NCBI RefSeq assembly: GCF_023661085.1
Contig: NZ_JAHDJT010000003.1
Span: 1 to 19,647 of the forward strand
Direction: 5' to 3'
Source: Wolbachia pipientis
GTDB lineage: Bacteria; Pseudomonadota; Alphaproteobacteria; Rickettsiales; Anaplasmataceae
Length of the DNA: 19,647 nt
A program made the position numbers and the translations under genes. This document shows positions 7,274-15,259 of this stretch, piece after piece. The notes under the pieces are model-generated. The model was not told the origin of the DNA. It saw only the letters and a list, made by a program, of their open reading frames with translations, and made no database searches. Numbering within the stretch: the first letter of the stretch is position 1; the number at the start of each line of letters is the position of its first letter.

Positions 7274-7586
7274 AGATTTACTTCAGTAAGTTTATATTAA
7301 GTTAGTTATATTTATATGAGCACTTTACTTTTTTGCCAATAAATTTAATATCTTATTTGTACATAATACATTATTATTTTTTTAGCACGCTGCTAATCCT
7401 TAACGCAAGCGAGGTTTCATTTGTTGAAAGAAAAATGATCAATTTTAGTGATTTTATACCCTTTACAACTCATCAAAAATCACCATAATTTTTAGTGTGT
7501 ATTAAGTAGTATTAGCTTTTCGCTTTGCAGCAAGCTATTGATTATCTTGTGTTTTTCTAATTATTGCTTTTTTCTTGGTGTAATAT
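7274..7586. other. Divergent intergenic region between the GS-like gene and dnaA
   Basis: A 313-base, very AT-rich stretch with the starts of the minus-strand GS-like gene and plus-strand dnaA at its ends. I see a candidate dnaA promoter at 7462-7489. By eye I find no cluster of consensus DnaA boxes (TTATCCACA type), so I do not call a replication origin. In-frame open stretches are all under 20 codons. Confidence 0.5.
7462..7489 (+). promoter_or_regulatory. Candidate dnaA promoter
   Basis: TTTACA (7462-7467), a 16-base spacer and CATAAT (7484-7489) each match the sigma70 consensus hexamers at five of six positions. Transcription would start near 7496, about 90 bases ahead of the dnaA ATG. 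The region is AT-rich, so chance matches are possible. Confidence 0.35.
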
Positions 7587-8969
7587 ATGAGCTTGATTAA
7601 CCCTAAGGTTTCTACTATGTTTTTTGACCAAATTGTTACAGTAACAGATCACAATATTGCTTGGGAAAAAATCCAAAATTGCCTTTATAATCTTTATGGA
7701 GAGGCAACGTATAACAGCTGGCTAAGTTCACTTAGATTTGTCAGTAGTAGCAATGGAGAAGTTTTGTTGTCTGTGCCAACAAGATTTATAAAGGAGTGGA
7801 TTACGGTTCACTACATGGAAAAAATACTATCATTATGGCAGAATGAGGATGAAAGTATACGTTCTATTGATATTCAAGTAATTGAGGAAAAGAATTCAAA
7901 CCCTAATACTATATCAAAAAGTAGAGAGGAAAGTAATCATAGTCTTGGTTCACCGCTGGATCCAAGGTTTACCTTTGATAATTTTGTGGTAGGCAAGCCA
8001 AATGAATTAGCATTTACAGCTGCAAAGCGTGTGGCAGAGTCTATAGATCCAATACCAGGCAGCAACCCTCTGTTTCTATATGGTGGAGTGGGGCTTGGTA
8101 AAACACACCTGATGCATGCTATAGCTTGGCACATAGTCAATTCTCCATCGGTGAAAAGAAAAGTAGCATATTTATCAGCAGAGAAGTTCATGTACCAATA
8201 TATTACAGCACTACGAAGTAAGGATATTATGTTGTTTAAAGAACAATTTAGGTCAGTAGACGTATTGATGGTAGATGATGTACAATTTATCAGTGGTAAA
8301 GATAGCACGCAGGAAGAATTTTTTCACACCTTTAATGCGCTAATAGACCAAAATAAACAATTGGTTATATCGGCTGATAGATCCCCTAGCGATCTTGATG
8401 GAGTAGAGGAAAGAATAAAATCGCGGCTTGGTTGGGGGTTAGTGGCGGATATTAACGAGACAACTTTCGAATTAAGACTTGGTATATTGCAGGCCAAAGT
8501 GGAACAAATGAGTATGTATGTTCCAGATGATGTTCTGGAGTTTTTAGCAAGGAACATAAAATCTAATATAAGAGAATTGGAAGGAGCATTGAATAAAGTT
8601 GCCCATACTTCGTTGATTGGGAGGAGTATGACAGTAGAGTCAGCCAGTGAAACTTTAGCAGATCTTCTTAGATCAAATCATAAGTCAATTACAATAGCAG
8701 AAATACAAAGGAAAATAGCTGAGTTTTTTAATATAAAAGTAGCGGATATGCACTCTAATAGAAGGCTTCGCGGTCTTGTAAGACCAAGGCAAATAGCTAT
8801 GTATTTCGCTAAGAAATTCACACAAAAAAGCCTACCAGATATTGGAAGAAGCTTTGGTGGCAGAGATCATGCTACTGTTATACATGCAGTAAAACAAATA
8901 GAAAATTTTATAAAAACCGACTCAAACTTTGCTGATGAAATTAATCAATTAAGGAAAATGTTTAAGTAG
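7587..8969 (+). CDS. dnaA: Chromosomal replication initiator DnaA
   Basis: An ATP-dependent initiator that binds DnaA boxes and opens the origin. The product is 460 aa, a normal length. Domain I is at about 22-100 and a short variable linker at about 101-125. The AAA+ domain spans about 126-345 with Walker A GGVGLGKT (166-173), Walker [10 protein letters not shown] (226-234) and sensor I around 262-268. The domain IV DNA-binding region holds the DnaA signature [15 protein letters not shown] (425-439). The ATG at 7587 lacks a strong Shine-Dalgarno. A second in-frame ATG at 7617 has AAGG ten bases ahead and is an alternative start, but I keep the longer form. No dnaN, recF or gyrB is adjacent, which fits Rickettsiales, where dnaA is not a reliable origin marker. 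Confidence 0.96.
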   Translation: MSLINPKVSTMFFDQIVTVTDHNIAWEKIQNCLYNLYGEATYNSWLSSLRFVSSSNGEVLLSVPTRFIKEWITVHYMEKILSLWQNEDESIRSIDIQVIEEKNSNPNTISKSREESNHSLGSPLDPRFTFDNFVVGKPNELAFTAAKRVAESIDPIPGSNPLFLYGGVGLGKTHLMHAIAWHIVNSPSVKRKVAYLSAEKFMYQYITALRSKDIMLFKEQFRSVDVLMVDDVQFISGKDSTQEEFFHTFNALIDQNKQLVISADRSPSDLDGVEERIKSRLGWGLVADINETTFELRLGILQAKVEQMSMYVPDDVLEFLARNIKSNIRELEGALNKVAHTSLIGRSMTVESASETLADLLRSNHKSITIAEIQRKIAEFFNIKVADMHSNRRLRGLVRPRQIAMYFAKKFTQKSLPDIGRSFGGRDHATVIHAVKQIENFIKTDSNFADEINQLRKMFK

Positions 8970-9061
8970 AGACACAGGCCTTATGTTTAGCGCTGGAGCG
9001 GCAATAGACCACTCGCATAGTTTTTAGTAGCATGCTAGACATATAGAAACAAAAAAGCTAC

Positions 9062-9090
9062 TTGACAAATTCCTCCAGCACCCTTACCAT
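9062..9090 (+). promoter_or_regulatory. Strong sigma70-type promoter upstream of the microprotein ORF
   Basis: A perfect -35 hexamer TTGACA (9062-9067) is followed, after exactly 17 bases, by TACCAT (9085-9090), which matches the -10 consensus at four of six positions including the first two and the last. The predicted start near 9097 leaves a leader of about 44 bases before the ATG at 9141. No longer gene follows on this strand until the tRNA at 11018, so the promoter must serve a small gene or an RNA. Confidence 0.5.
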
Positions 9091-9140
9091 AGCACTAGGG
9101 GTATTTCTGACTCAAAACTTGTTTTTGATCTGCAGGCTCA

Positions 9141-9248
9141 ATGACAAAATTCAGTAAAAAACTCGGGGTATTTTTTGGTGGATTGTATCAAATTATAGCG
9201 GCTGCATGTCTTTTTCATTTTTTCTACATTCAGCTAAATCGCGCTTAA
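9141..9248 (+). CDS. Candidate 35-aa single-pass membrane microprotein
   Basis: An ATG at 9141 opens 35 codons ending at TAA 9246-9248. The N terminus is basic (MTKFSKK). Residues about 8-30 form one hydrophobic, aromatic-rich segment (LGVFFGGLYQ onward through LFHFFYI), followed by a short polar tail QLNRA. This positive-inside then membrane-helix pattern is typical of small bacterial membrane proteins and of some type I toxins. CAGG at 9133-9136 sits four bases before the ATG as a modest ribosome-binding site. A near-consensus promoter lies upstream and a CGCTTA/TAAGCG hairpin spans the stop codon. I know no family for it. A regulatory RNA from the same promoter is the main alternative. Confidence 0.4.
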   Translation: MTKFSKKLGVFFGGLYQIIAAACLFHFFYIQLNRA

Positions 9249-9256
9249 ACTAAGCG
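9242..9256. repeat. Small hairpin at the stop codon of the microprotein ORF
   Basis: CGCTTA (9242-9247) and TAAGCG (9251-9256) pair perfectly around the three-base loop AAC. The stem includes the TAA stop. No T-run follows directly, so it is at best a weak terminator or 3'-end structure for a transcript from the 9062 promoter. Confidence 0.35.
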
Positions 9257-9364
9257 TCAGTAAATTATTATAGCGCCAATTTACAGTATTATAGAGTCAA
9301 AACTCGCCACTCGGGATTTCTTTGCCTTTTTCTCTATTCAGTAAATTTCTTAATACTCATAGCT

Positions 9365-9409
9365 AAGGCAATTTTAGAGCACACAAAAAATGCCAAGAAT
9401 AATTGCCTT
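9365..9409. repeat. Inverted repeat downstream of the phosphoesterase gene
   Basis: AAGGCAATT (9365-9373) is the reverse complement of AATTGCCTT (9401-9409), with a 27-base loop. It lies 30 bases beyond the phosphoesterase stop on the minus strand and could form the 3' end of that transcript. No clear T-run follows on either strand. Confidence 0.35.
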
Positions 9410-9438
9410 TTAGATACAAGAAGTTTAGTGTTTGTTAT

Positions 9439-10716
9439 TTACCTAAAATCGTGACTTTGATCTACCTTAAGCTCAAAGTCTTCTGTTAGCTGTGTAGAAT
9501 ACATTTCCTCATTATCTTGATTATAGAAAGTAAATTCGTGATCATCTAAGTTTAATATTGCAAAACCGAAGCCAAAAAAGTTTCTAACTTCATGTGCTAA
9601 GTAATTTTTGCCGTTTGAGTAACTAAATTCTACATTTTGATAAATAGGTTCCTGATCTTGAGCGTGTAATAGTGCACCACCGTTTCCGACTATAATCTGG
9701 TCTGGAACATTACTCATCAATAAGATCTGAGCTATATGAATGTGGCCGGAAACTATGGTAGTGACATTGCTTGGAAATTTATCCCCAAAAGCTTCAATTT
9801 GTGTGAGATTGCCATGACTTCTTAATGTCAAAAGTTCTTTTTTGGGAGATCTCCAGAGCGGTTTGTGAGTTAAAAACCACGTGGGTTTGTTAAAACTATC
9901 TTGTGTTAGTTTGTTAAATTGCTTCTCAAAAGCATCAATTGTACTTTGAGTTGTGAAAATATCTTCACCAGACGAAGAGTCGAAGATAAAAAATCTCATC
10001 GGTCCAATGTCTAAAGACCAACTAGGGACGAAATTTTCACATTTCTCAGATGAAAAGGGGTATGGATCTAGATATCTAAACCATCCTTCATGAGCTCTGT
10101 CACAACTTTCATGGTTTCCCCTGACAAAGAGAAAAGAAGATTGTGATAGAATATCCCTTGCAGGCTCGAACCAATCAGCGTACCAAGCTTCTTTATTGTA
10201 CCCATGGATATTACCGCACTTTTGTTCATTTCTACATTTTGTTTTTCTGTAATGATAATCGCCAACGTGGATAATTAGGTCCGGTTTATGAGAGGCAATG
10301 GAATCTAAGTTTTTTTTAAAAGGCCAACTATCTACCGAATTACATTCCTGTTGAAATAATGCATTTATTCTGCAGCCTGTATCACCAATAAAAGCAATTT
10401 TGCTAGTCTTTTCTGGTAGTATGGGAACCTGTATATTGTCAATACTAATGTTTTCAGCACTCGTTTCCACTGTCAGTTCACAAACTGTTTCGGTGTGATC
10501 ACCATTGTTAATTGAGCTGCGACTTAGCATTTCCATTTCCTCACCGTCGACATCAACAATGGGACAAGTATCATTGTCTATGATTGCACGTACGCTTAAT
10601 TTATTTTCCGGAATAGCTTGAGACCATGTGTATAATATCTGTGCATGAACAGAATAAAAGCTGGTTATAAGAGATAGAGATAAGGTTAAGAAAATAAAGA
10701 TATTAGCTATACTCAT
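9439..10716 (-). CDS. Exported calcineurin-like metallophosphoesterase
   Basis: A 425-aa protein with a Sec-type signal peptide: a hydrophobic core from residue 5 to 20 and likely cleavage after SVHA (residue 25), so it should act in the periplasm or outside the cell. All dinuclear-metal motifs of the superfamily are present in order: GDTG (111-114), GDYHYR (152-157), GNHE (200-203), H284 in LTHKPLW, and GHIH (324-327). The mature chain has eight cysteines, all between residues 51 and 226 (51, 79, 115, 125, 161, 167, 205, 226), an even number that fits disulfide bonding in the periplasm. The substrate cannot be read from sequence. It faces away from the tRNA-ribA-T4SS unit. The ATG has only a weak AGG about 12 bases upstream. 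Confidence 0.82.
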   Translation of the reverse strand: MSIANIFIFLTLSLSLITSFYSVHAQILYTWSQAIPENKLSVRAIIDNDTCPIVDVDGEEMEMLSRSSINNGDHTETVCELTVETSAENISIDNIQVPILPEKTSKIAFIGDTGCRINALFQQECNSVDSWPFKKNLDSIASHKPDLIIHVGDYHYRKTKCRNEQKCGNIHGYNKEAWYADWFEPARDILSQSSFLFVRGNHESCDRAHEGWFRYLDPYPFSSEKCENFVPSWSLDIGPMRFFIFDSSSGEDIFTTQSTIDAFEKQFNKLTQDSFNKPTWFLTHKPLWRSPKKELLTLRSHGNLTQIEAFGDKFPSNVTTIVSGHIHIAQILLMSNVPDQIIVGNGGALLHAQDQEPIYQNVEFSYSNGKNYLAHEVRNFFGFGFAILNLDDHEFTFYNQDNEEMYSTQLTEDFELKVDQSHDFR

Positions 10717-11017
10717 TTATATAAAAACCTGAGCTTAAAATTAGCGACACAATCATCTTAAATAATTGAAGTTTACAATCACAAAATTAGACCTCTTACA
10801 TAATCTGCTTTCTGATTTTGTGTCAAAGCTTGCTTGTGCTTTTCCAAGTATTCTGTGTGTCTCCTAAAAATTCCTTACCATAGTGCAAGAGATCTATTCA
10901 CAACAGAATTATACAGACAATTTATAAATTATCCTAAGTATCAGATTGACACTTTGGATGAAGGATCATAAAATGATTAAGTAATTTAAAATGATTATAT
11001 AAAAACTAGAATAAAGT
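10717..11017. other. Divergent intergenic region upstream of tRNA-Leu/ribA
   Basis: About 300 bases separate the divergent phosphoesterase start from the tRNA. A near-consensus promoter for the plus strand lies at 10946-10974. I see no ORF worth reporting and no clear operator palindrome. In Wolbachia of Brugia malayi, transcription factors wBmxR1 and wBmxR2 have been reported to act upstream of ribA. I cannot place their binding sites here by eye. Confidence 0.45.
10946..10974 (+). promoter_or_regulatory. Near-consensus promoter for tRNA-Leu and probably ribA-vir operon
   Basis: TTGACA (10946-10951), a 17-base spacer and TAAAAT (10969-10974) make this, with the 9062 promoter, one of the two best sigma70 matches in the window: -35 six of six and -10 five of six. 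Transcription would start near 10981, about 37 bases before the tRNA 5' end. I see no comparable promoter between the tRNA and ribA, so the same transcript probably continues into ribA. Confidence 0.6.
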
Positions 11018-11105
11018 GCGGTCGTGGTGGAATTGGTAGACACGCAGCGTTGAGGTCGCTGTGGCTCATAAGGCCTTGGAAGTTCAAGTCTTCTCGGCCG
11101 CACCA
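11018..11105 (+). tRNA. tRNA-Leu (anticodon GAG), CCA encoded
   Basis: The acceptor stem pairs GCGGTCG (11018-11024) with CGGCCGC (11095-11101) with one G-T pair. Discriminator A at 11102 and an encoded CCA (11103-11105) follow. The D-arm region carries the TGGTAGA block, the anticodon stem is CAGCG/CGCTG with loop TTGAGGT (anticodon GAG), there is a long class II variable arm, and the T arm is GGAAG-TTCAAGT-CTTCT. All of this fits leucine tRNA reading CUC/CUU. It lies 30 bases upstream of the ribA ATG on the same strand. Confidence 0.96.
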
Positions 11106-11135
11106 AACTTCTTGTCGTTATTTGATGTAGGTAAA

Positions 11136-12218
11136 ATGTTAATAGGAAATCAAAGTAAAAATAAAGTAGAGAGGGCCATCAGTGAAATCCGGCGTGGTCT
11201 ACCAATTGTAATATATGATGAAAATAATTATCTATTGTTTGCTGCTGCTGAAACTTTAGAGAGGGATTCATTTGATCAGTATAAGCTCATATCAGACAAT
11301 CTATGTGTCACTTTAACTTCAAGTAAGGTGCAGTATACGTTCCAAAATGAGGAAAACGGCAGCAAACGCTTACCGATAAACAACTTTGATGAGCTACTTT
11401 ATTTAGTAAACTGTTCAACAGAGGGTAGCACAAAAGAGTTGCAGCGTTCAAAGATGATAGATAAATGTGCTACTACTTTGCTTAAATTCTCAGAATTATT
11501 GCCATACGCGTTAGTAATCGATATGACTTTTAAAGATAAGAATGAGATGCGAGACTGGTGTGAGAAAAATGACGTCATTGCGCTGGACACGTCATTCATA
11601 AACGATTTTCAACGAAACCAGGGTTTATATGAAGTGTGCAAAACATCACTATTTTTGAAGCAGACTCAAGAGGTAAATATCATATCTTATAGAACCAAAG
11701 GTGACGGAAGGGAACATTATGCAATTATTATTGGTAATCCAAATGAAGATGGTGACCCGTTAGTGAGGATTCACTCTTCATGCTATACAGGCGACTTATT
11801 AGACAGCTTATCGTGCGATTGTAGAAGCCAATTACATCAAGCAATCCAAATAATGGCTGACTCTAGCGGTGGTATTATATTATACCTTATGCAGGATGGT
11901 AGGGGCATTGGTTTAACTAATAAGTTAAGGGCGTATGATATGCAGAGAAAATATAATCTTGATACTGTGGATGCAAATAGAATATTGGGTTTTGAAGATG
12001 ATGAAAGGGATTTTACCGTTGCAGCTGAAATGCTCGAGAAATTAGGCGTTAAAAAAGTCCAATTACTTACAAATAACGGTAGAAAGTTATCAGAGTTGAA
12101 AAACAGTGGTATAGAGGTTACAAGGTGTTTACCACTTATTATGGAGCGTAATCAGTATAATGGTTCATATATGGAGACAAAATTTGGCAAGCTAGGCCAC
12201 AAGTTAAGGGTTTTTTAG
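11136..12218 (+). CDS. ribA: GTP cyclohydrolase II with divergent N-terminal domain (riboflavin biosynthesis)
   Basis: The C-terminal half (about 175-360) is GTP cyclohydrolase II, which opens GTP in the first step of riboflavin synthesis. The zinc site is C-X10-C-X-C with cysteines 216, 227 and 229 in HSSCYTGDLLDSLSCDC. LYLMQDGRGIGLTNKLRAY (249-267) and LGFEDDERDFT are family blocks. The N-terminal half (about 1-170) resembles a RibB-like or GTP_CH_N domain but lacks the acidic DDEDRENEG-type active site of RibB; only IVIYDENN remains. It is therefore probably not a working DHBP synthase. The open frame extends back to 11061 inside the tRNA, so I place the start at ATG 11136 (360 aa) with a weak TAGG upstream. 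virB8 follows after 71 bases. Confidence 0.9.
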   Translation: MLIGNQSKNKVERAISEIRRGLPIVIYDENNYLLFAAAETLERDSFDQYKLISDNLCVTLTSSKVQYTFQNEENGSKRLPINNFDELLYLVNCSTEGSTKELQRSKMIDKCATTLLKFSELLPYALVIDMTFKDKNEMRDWCEKNDVIALDTSFINDFQRNQGLYEVCKTSLFLKQTQEVNIISYRTKGDGREHYAIIIGNPNEDGDPLVRIHSSCYTGDLLDSLSCDCRSQLHQAIQIMADSSGGIILYLMQDGRGIGLTNKLRAYDMQRKYNLDTVDANRILGFEDDERDFTVAAEMLEKLGVKKVQLLTNNGRKLSELKNSGIEVTRCLPLIMERNQYNGSYMETKFGKLGHKLRVF

Positions 12219-12289
12219 CTTTTCTGTTGTAACTACTTTGTTGATTTACTATGTTCGTTAATATTGGTTAAGGTTTTTAGAAAATTAAG

Positions 12290-12970
12290 ATGTTAAGGCT
12301 TTTCAAACAGAAAAATAATGAGTCGTTGGATAAGGATATAAATTGGAGTTCGAGTCGTTATAGCACAGTTGTTGCCCAGAGAAATACTTTACTTTTATTT
12401 ACACTAATATTATTAGTAGCAATTTCTGTAAGCATATTGGCTATATTTAAAATTAGTACAAGTAGCACTATTGAACCATTTGTTATAGAAATTGAAAAAA
12501 AATCTGGAATAGTACAATTGGTTGATCCTGTTACAGTAAAACAATATTCCGCAGATAAAGTACTAAACAATCATTTTATTGCAGAATATATAAAGGCAAG
12601 AGAGGTTTTTGATCAATATAACTACAATTATAACTATTATACAAAGGTGAGGTTATTTTCTTCACCCAATGTATATAATGAATTTAGAAGTTATATAAGC
12701 TCGCAGAACATGGATGATCTTTTCAATTTATATTCAGGTTTTGTTAAAAGTGAGTTTAAGATTCGCTCAATTCAGAGATTGTATGATGATACCTTTCAGG
12801 TGAGGTTTACTGTGGAATTTACACGAAAAGATGGAAGCTCTGTAAGAAAAAACAAGATAGTCATCATGTCGTACAAGTATGCATCACTTGAAATGAATGA
12901 TCAGCAAAGATACGTGAATCCATTAGGATTTCAGGTTACTTCTTATAGGGTAGATGATGAATATGTGTAG
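12290..12970 (+). CDS. virB8: Type IV secretion system protein VirB8
   Basis: A bitopic inner-membrane assembly factor of the T4SS core. The product is 226 aa: a short cytoplasmic N terminus, one membrane helix at about 33-54, and a periplasmic NTF2-like domain that ends with the family motif NPLGFQV followed by TSYRVD. The length is normal. It opens the vir block 71 bases after ribA and overlaps virB9 by 17 bases, so translation of the two is probably coupled. No strong Shine-Dalgarno precedes the ATG. Confidence 0.93.
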   Translation: MLRLFKQKNNESLDKDINWSSSRYSTVVAQRNTLLLFTLILLVAISVSILAIFKISTSSTIEPFVIEIEKKSGIVQLVDPVTVKQYSADKVLNNHFIAEYIKAREVFDQYNYNYNYYTKVRLFSSPNVYNEFRSYISSQNMDDLFNLYSGFVKSEFKIRSIQRLYDDTFQVRFTVEFTRKDGSSVRKNKIVIMSYKYASLEMNDQQRYVNPLGFQVTSYRVDDEYV

Positions 12971-13763
12971 AATATTGTTAGCTTTAGCTTTACTGATAAA
13001 TAGCAGTTTAAGTGCAGCAGTTAATTACAATAAGCCTATTTCTGTAGATAGCAGAATAAAAACTTTTGTGTATAGTCCTAACGAAATATTCACAGTTGTT
13101 TTTAGTCAAGGTTACTATTCTTATATTGAATTTGCAGAGGGAGAAAAAGTCAAAAACATTGCTGTTGGTGATGCGTCAAGTTGGAAAATTAGCCCTTATG
13201 ACAATAAATTACTTATTATGCCGTTTGAAGTTAGTAGTCGCACTAACATGATTATTACAACAACCAAAAAAAGAAATTACATTTTTGATTTAATCTCAAG
13301 ACCAAACTACGATAAATATCCAGATACTGATACTGAGAAAATAAGTCACGATTACTCTGCTGAAAAAGATATATCTTATGTAGTACGCTTTTATTACCCT
13401 CAAGAGGAAGATGAATTTGATGTCGATTTAGATGAAGTATCAACGCCTACTCAAATGCAATATGTTATAGACAAGCCGGAAGGAGTAATACAGGAAAATG
13501 ATACGAAGTACAATTATACATATATCGATGAAGGTGTTAACACTGATATAATACCAATTGAGCTATTTGACGATGGCTATTTAACCTATTTTAAATTTAG
13601 GGACAGTAACAAAATACCTCAGATTTTTACAGAAGAAGGTAAAACTAAATTACCTTGTAAAAGACTGTTATTTGATGGTTATATTATAATAAAAGGGGTG
13701 CATAAGAAGTTGTTCATGCGTTATGAAAATAATGAAATTGAAATTATAAATAGATCACTTTAG
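12954..13763 (+). CDS. virB9: Type IV secretion system protein VirB9
   Basis: A periplasmic component of the T4SS outer-membrane core complex that pairs with VirB10. The product is 269 aa with a signal peptide (hydrophobic residues 6-21, cleavage near SLSA). Beta-rich VirB9/CagX domains follow, with an N-terminal part starting near residue 33 (DSRIKTFVYSPNEIF). A C-terminal part lies at about 180-265, with FDDGYLTYFKF and the conserved block around 235-255. Two adjacent ATGs (12954 and 12957) and a third at 12963 are possible starts; AGGG at 12947-12950 best suits one of the first two. The start overlaps the virB8 end by 17 bases. Confidence 0.92.
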   Translation: MMNMCRILLALALLINSSLSAAVNYNKPISVDSRIKTFVYSPNEIFTVVFSQGYYSYIEFAEGEKVKNIAVGDASSWKISPYDNKLLIMPFEVSSRTNMIITTTKKRNYIFDLISRPNYDKYPDTDTEKISHDYSAEKDISYVVRFYYPQEEDEFDVDLDEVSTPTQMQYVIDKPEGVIQENDTKYNYTYIDEGVNTDIIPIELFDDGYLTYFKFRDSNKIPQIFTEEGKTKLPCKRLLFDGYIIIKGVHKKLFMRYENNEIEIINRSL

Positions 13764-13779
13764 CTGTGGTACATGTAAC

Positions 13780-15258
13780 ATGAGTAAAGAAAAGCGTAAC
13801 AATTCGGAAAATGAGTCAGAAATAGAGAGCAAGGTAGTAACAGTTGGCTCTAATCAAGGCCATAGAGCATTAATGGTTGTTATTTTAGTGCTTCTAGTTG
13901 GCGGGATATATTATCTCTATTTTAGTCCTTCTTCTGATGAAGAGGATGTGGAAGTCCTTAGAAAGGAAGAAACGGAGCAAAATGTTCAAGAATTGAAAGG
14001 AAAGTTGGAACAAGTTCCGGATAATACAATGGTTCATGAAAGGATAATAACTGATCTGCCATCTTTACCTCCTCTTCCTACACCGCAAATTATACCGGAA
14101 GTAAAACAGACTAAAAAAGAAGAAGTGGTAAAAAAAGAAGAAGAAAAACCAAGAGAAACGCCCATGTCAAATATACCTGTTTTGCCAAAGCAAAACTTCC
14201 CTCATAGCAATATTGCCAGCAATTTACCAACCTCGTTTCCTAAAATAGGTGGGAGTGGTTATCCTAGAGACAGACGTGGTGCACAGATGTTAGCAATTTC
14301 AGGTGTTGGCAAAGAGGACAAGGCTGCTGATGCCGTTTTATCCAACACTTCAGTACAGCCGAGTGTAGCTATCAAAGTGGGGAAACTTGGATTTATGATT
14401 ACTCAAGGTAAAATGATTGATGCTGTTCTTGAAACTGCAATAAATTCTGATCTGCAAGGAACGCTACGTGCTGTGGTTAGCGGTAATGTTTATGCAGAGA
14501 CTGGTGATACAGTTTTAATACCCAGAGGTTCGAGGTTGATAGGTAGCTATTCATTTGACTCAAATGTTGCAAGAGCTCGCATAAATATAAACTGGAATAG
14601 AATCATTCTTCCCCATGGAATAGATATTGCTATTTCATCACCTGGTAACGATGAGCTTGGTAGAGCAGGAGTAGCTGGCATAGTTGATAATAAAATAGCA
14701 AGTGCATTGTTTTCTTCAATATTGCTTGCAGGTGTTTCAATTGGGTCAGCTGTTATAGGACAAAAGGCTTCTAATCTTGTTGATGCGCTAACTCCTATAG
14801 ATGCGGTGAGAGCTATCACTTCAACTGAAATAGATATCTCTCCTCTTAAGGATATTATTGGTAAGCAGGGCAAGGAAGATGAGAAGAGTGCAAAGGATGA
14901 TAAGTGGAAACTTGGACTTGGAGCTATTAGCAAAATTAAGAATGCGTCTAATGAACGGAGCCTAGTTGAGATATTTAAGCAAGTAGTAAAAGACCAAGGT
15001 TTGGCTTCAGTTGATAATAATAAGATTGATGAAATAACTTTGGAAGATATAAAGCAATTATTGCGGAGACAAGGAAGCAAATCTGTCTATGAAGAAGCAA
15101 TTAGCAAGTCAATCAGTGATTTTTCTAAAGATATGCAAGATATAGTCAATAGATCTACAGATAAAAAACCAACTGTTTATGTCGATCAAGGCACTGCGTT
15201 GAAAGTATTTGTTAACCAAGATATAGTATTTCCTCTACAGGCAATATTAAACCAATGA
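13780..15258 (+). CDS. virB10: Type IV secretion system protein VirB10
   Basis: The scaffold that spans both membranes and links the ATPases to the outer-membrane pore. The product is 492 aa: cytoplasmic tail, one membrane helix at about 29-47, and a proline- and lysine/glutamate-rich periplasmic linker (about 88-150). The TrbI/VirB10 beta-barrel domain starts near 195, with TLRAVVSGNVYAETGDTVLIPRGSRLIGSY as its core block. The helical antenna region begins with SSILLAGVSIGSAV (about 312-325). About 130 residues, many charged, then precede the conserved C-terminal PTVYVDQGTALKVFVNQDI. That stretch looks longer than in Agrobacterium VirB10. The start follows virB9 by 16 bases; the stop is one base before virB11. 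Confidence 0.93.
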   Translation: MSKEKRNNSENESEIESKVVTVGSNQGHRALMVVILVLLVGGIYYLYFSPSSDEEDVEVLRKEETEQNVQELKGKLEQVPDNTMVHERIITDLPSLPPLPTPQIIPEVKQTKKEEVVKKEEEKPRETPMSNIPVLPKQNFPHSNIASNLPTSFPKIGGSGYPRDRRGAQMLAISGVGKEDKAADAVLSNTSVQPSVAIKVGKLGFMITQGKMIDAVLETAINSDLQGTLRAVVSGNVYAETGDTVLIPRGSRLIGSYSFDSNVARARININWNRIILPHGIDIAISSPGNDELGRAGVAGIVDNKIASALFSSILLAGVSIGSAVIGQKASNLVDALTPIDAVRAITSTEIDISPLKDIIGKQGKEDEKSAKDDKWKLGLGAISKIKNASNERSLVEIFKQVVKDQGLASVDNNKIDEITLEDIKQLLRRQGSKSVYEEAISKSISDFSKDMQDIVNRSTDKKPTVYVDQGTALKVFVNQDIVFPLQAILNQ

Positions 15259-15259
15259 A

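Larger units (their letters stand above)
8970..9438. other. 469-base gap after dnaA containing a promoter and a microprotein ORF
   Basis: This gap is not featureless. It holds a strong promoter-like sequence (9062-9090), a 35-codon ORF (9141-9248), a hairpin at the ORF's stop codon (9242-9256), and an inverted repeat near the end of the minus-strand phosphoesterase (9365-9409). I see no tRNA, no tmRNA or RNase P landmarks and no terminator with a clear T-run after dnaA. Confidence 0.5.

Noticed and set aside
7937..8557. Minus-strand open frames of 123 and 77 codons inside dnaA
   Set aside because: Shadows of the DnaA AAA+ coding sequence; no start signals.
11061..11135. ribA start inside the tRNA gene
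   Set aside because: The upstream 25 codons are simply tRNA-Leu sequence read in frame.
14547..15080. 177-codon minus-strand open frame inside virB10
   Set aside because: Antisense shadow of a well-supported gene with no family similarity I can see.
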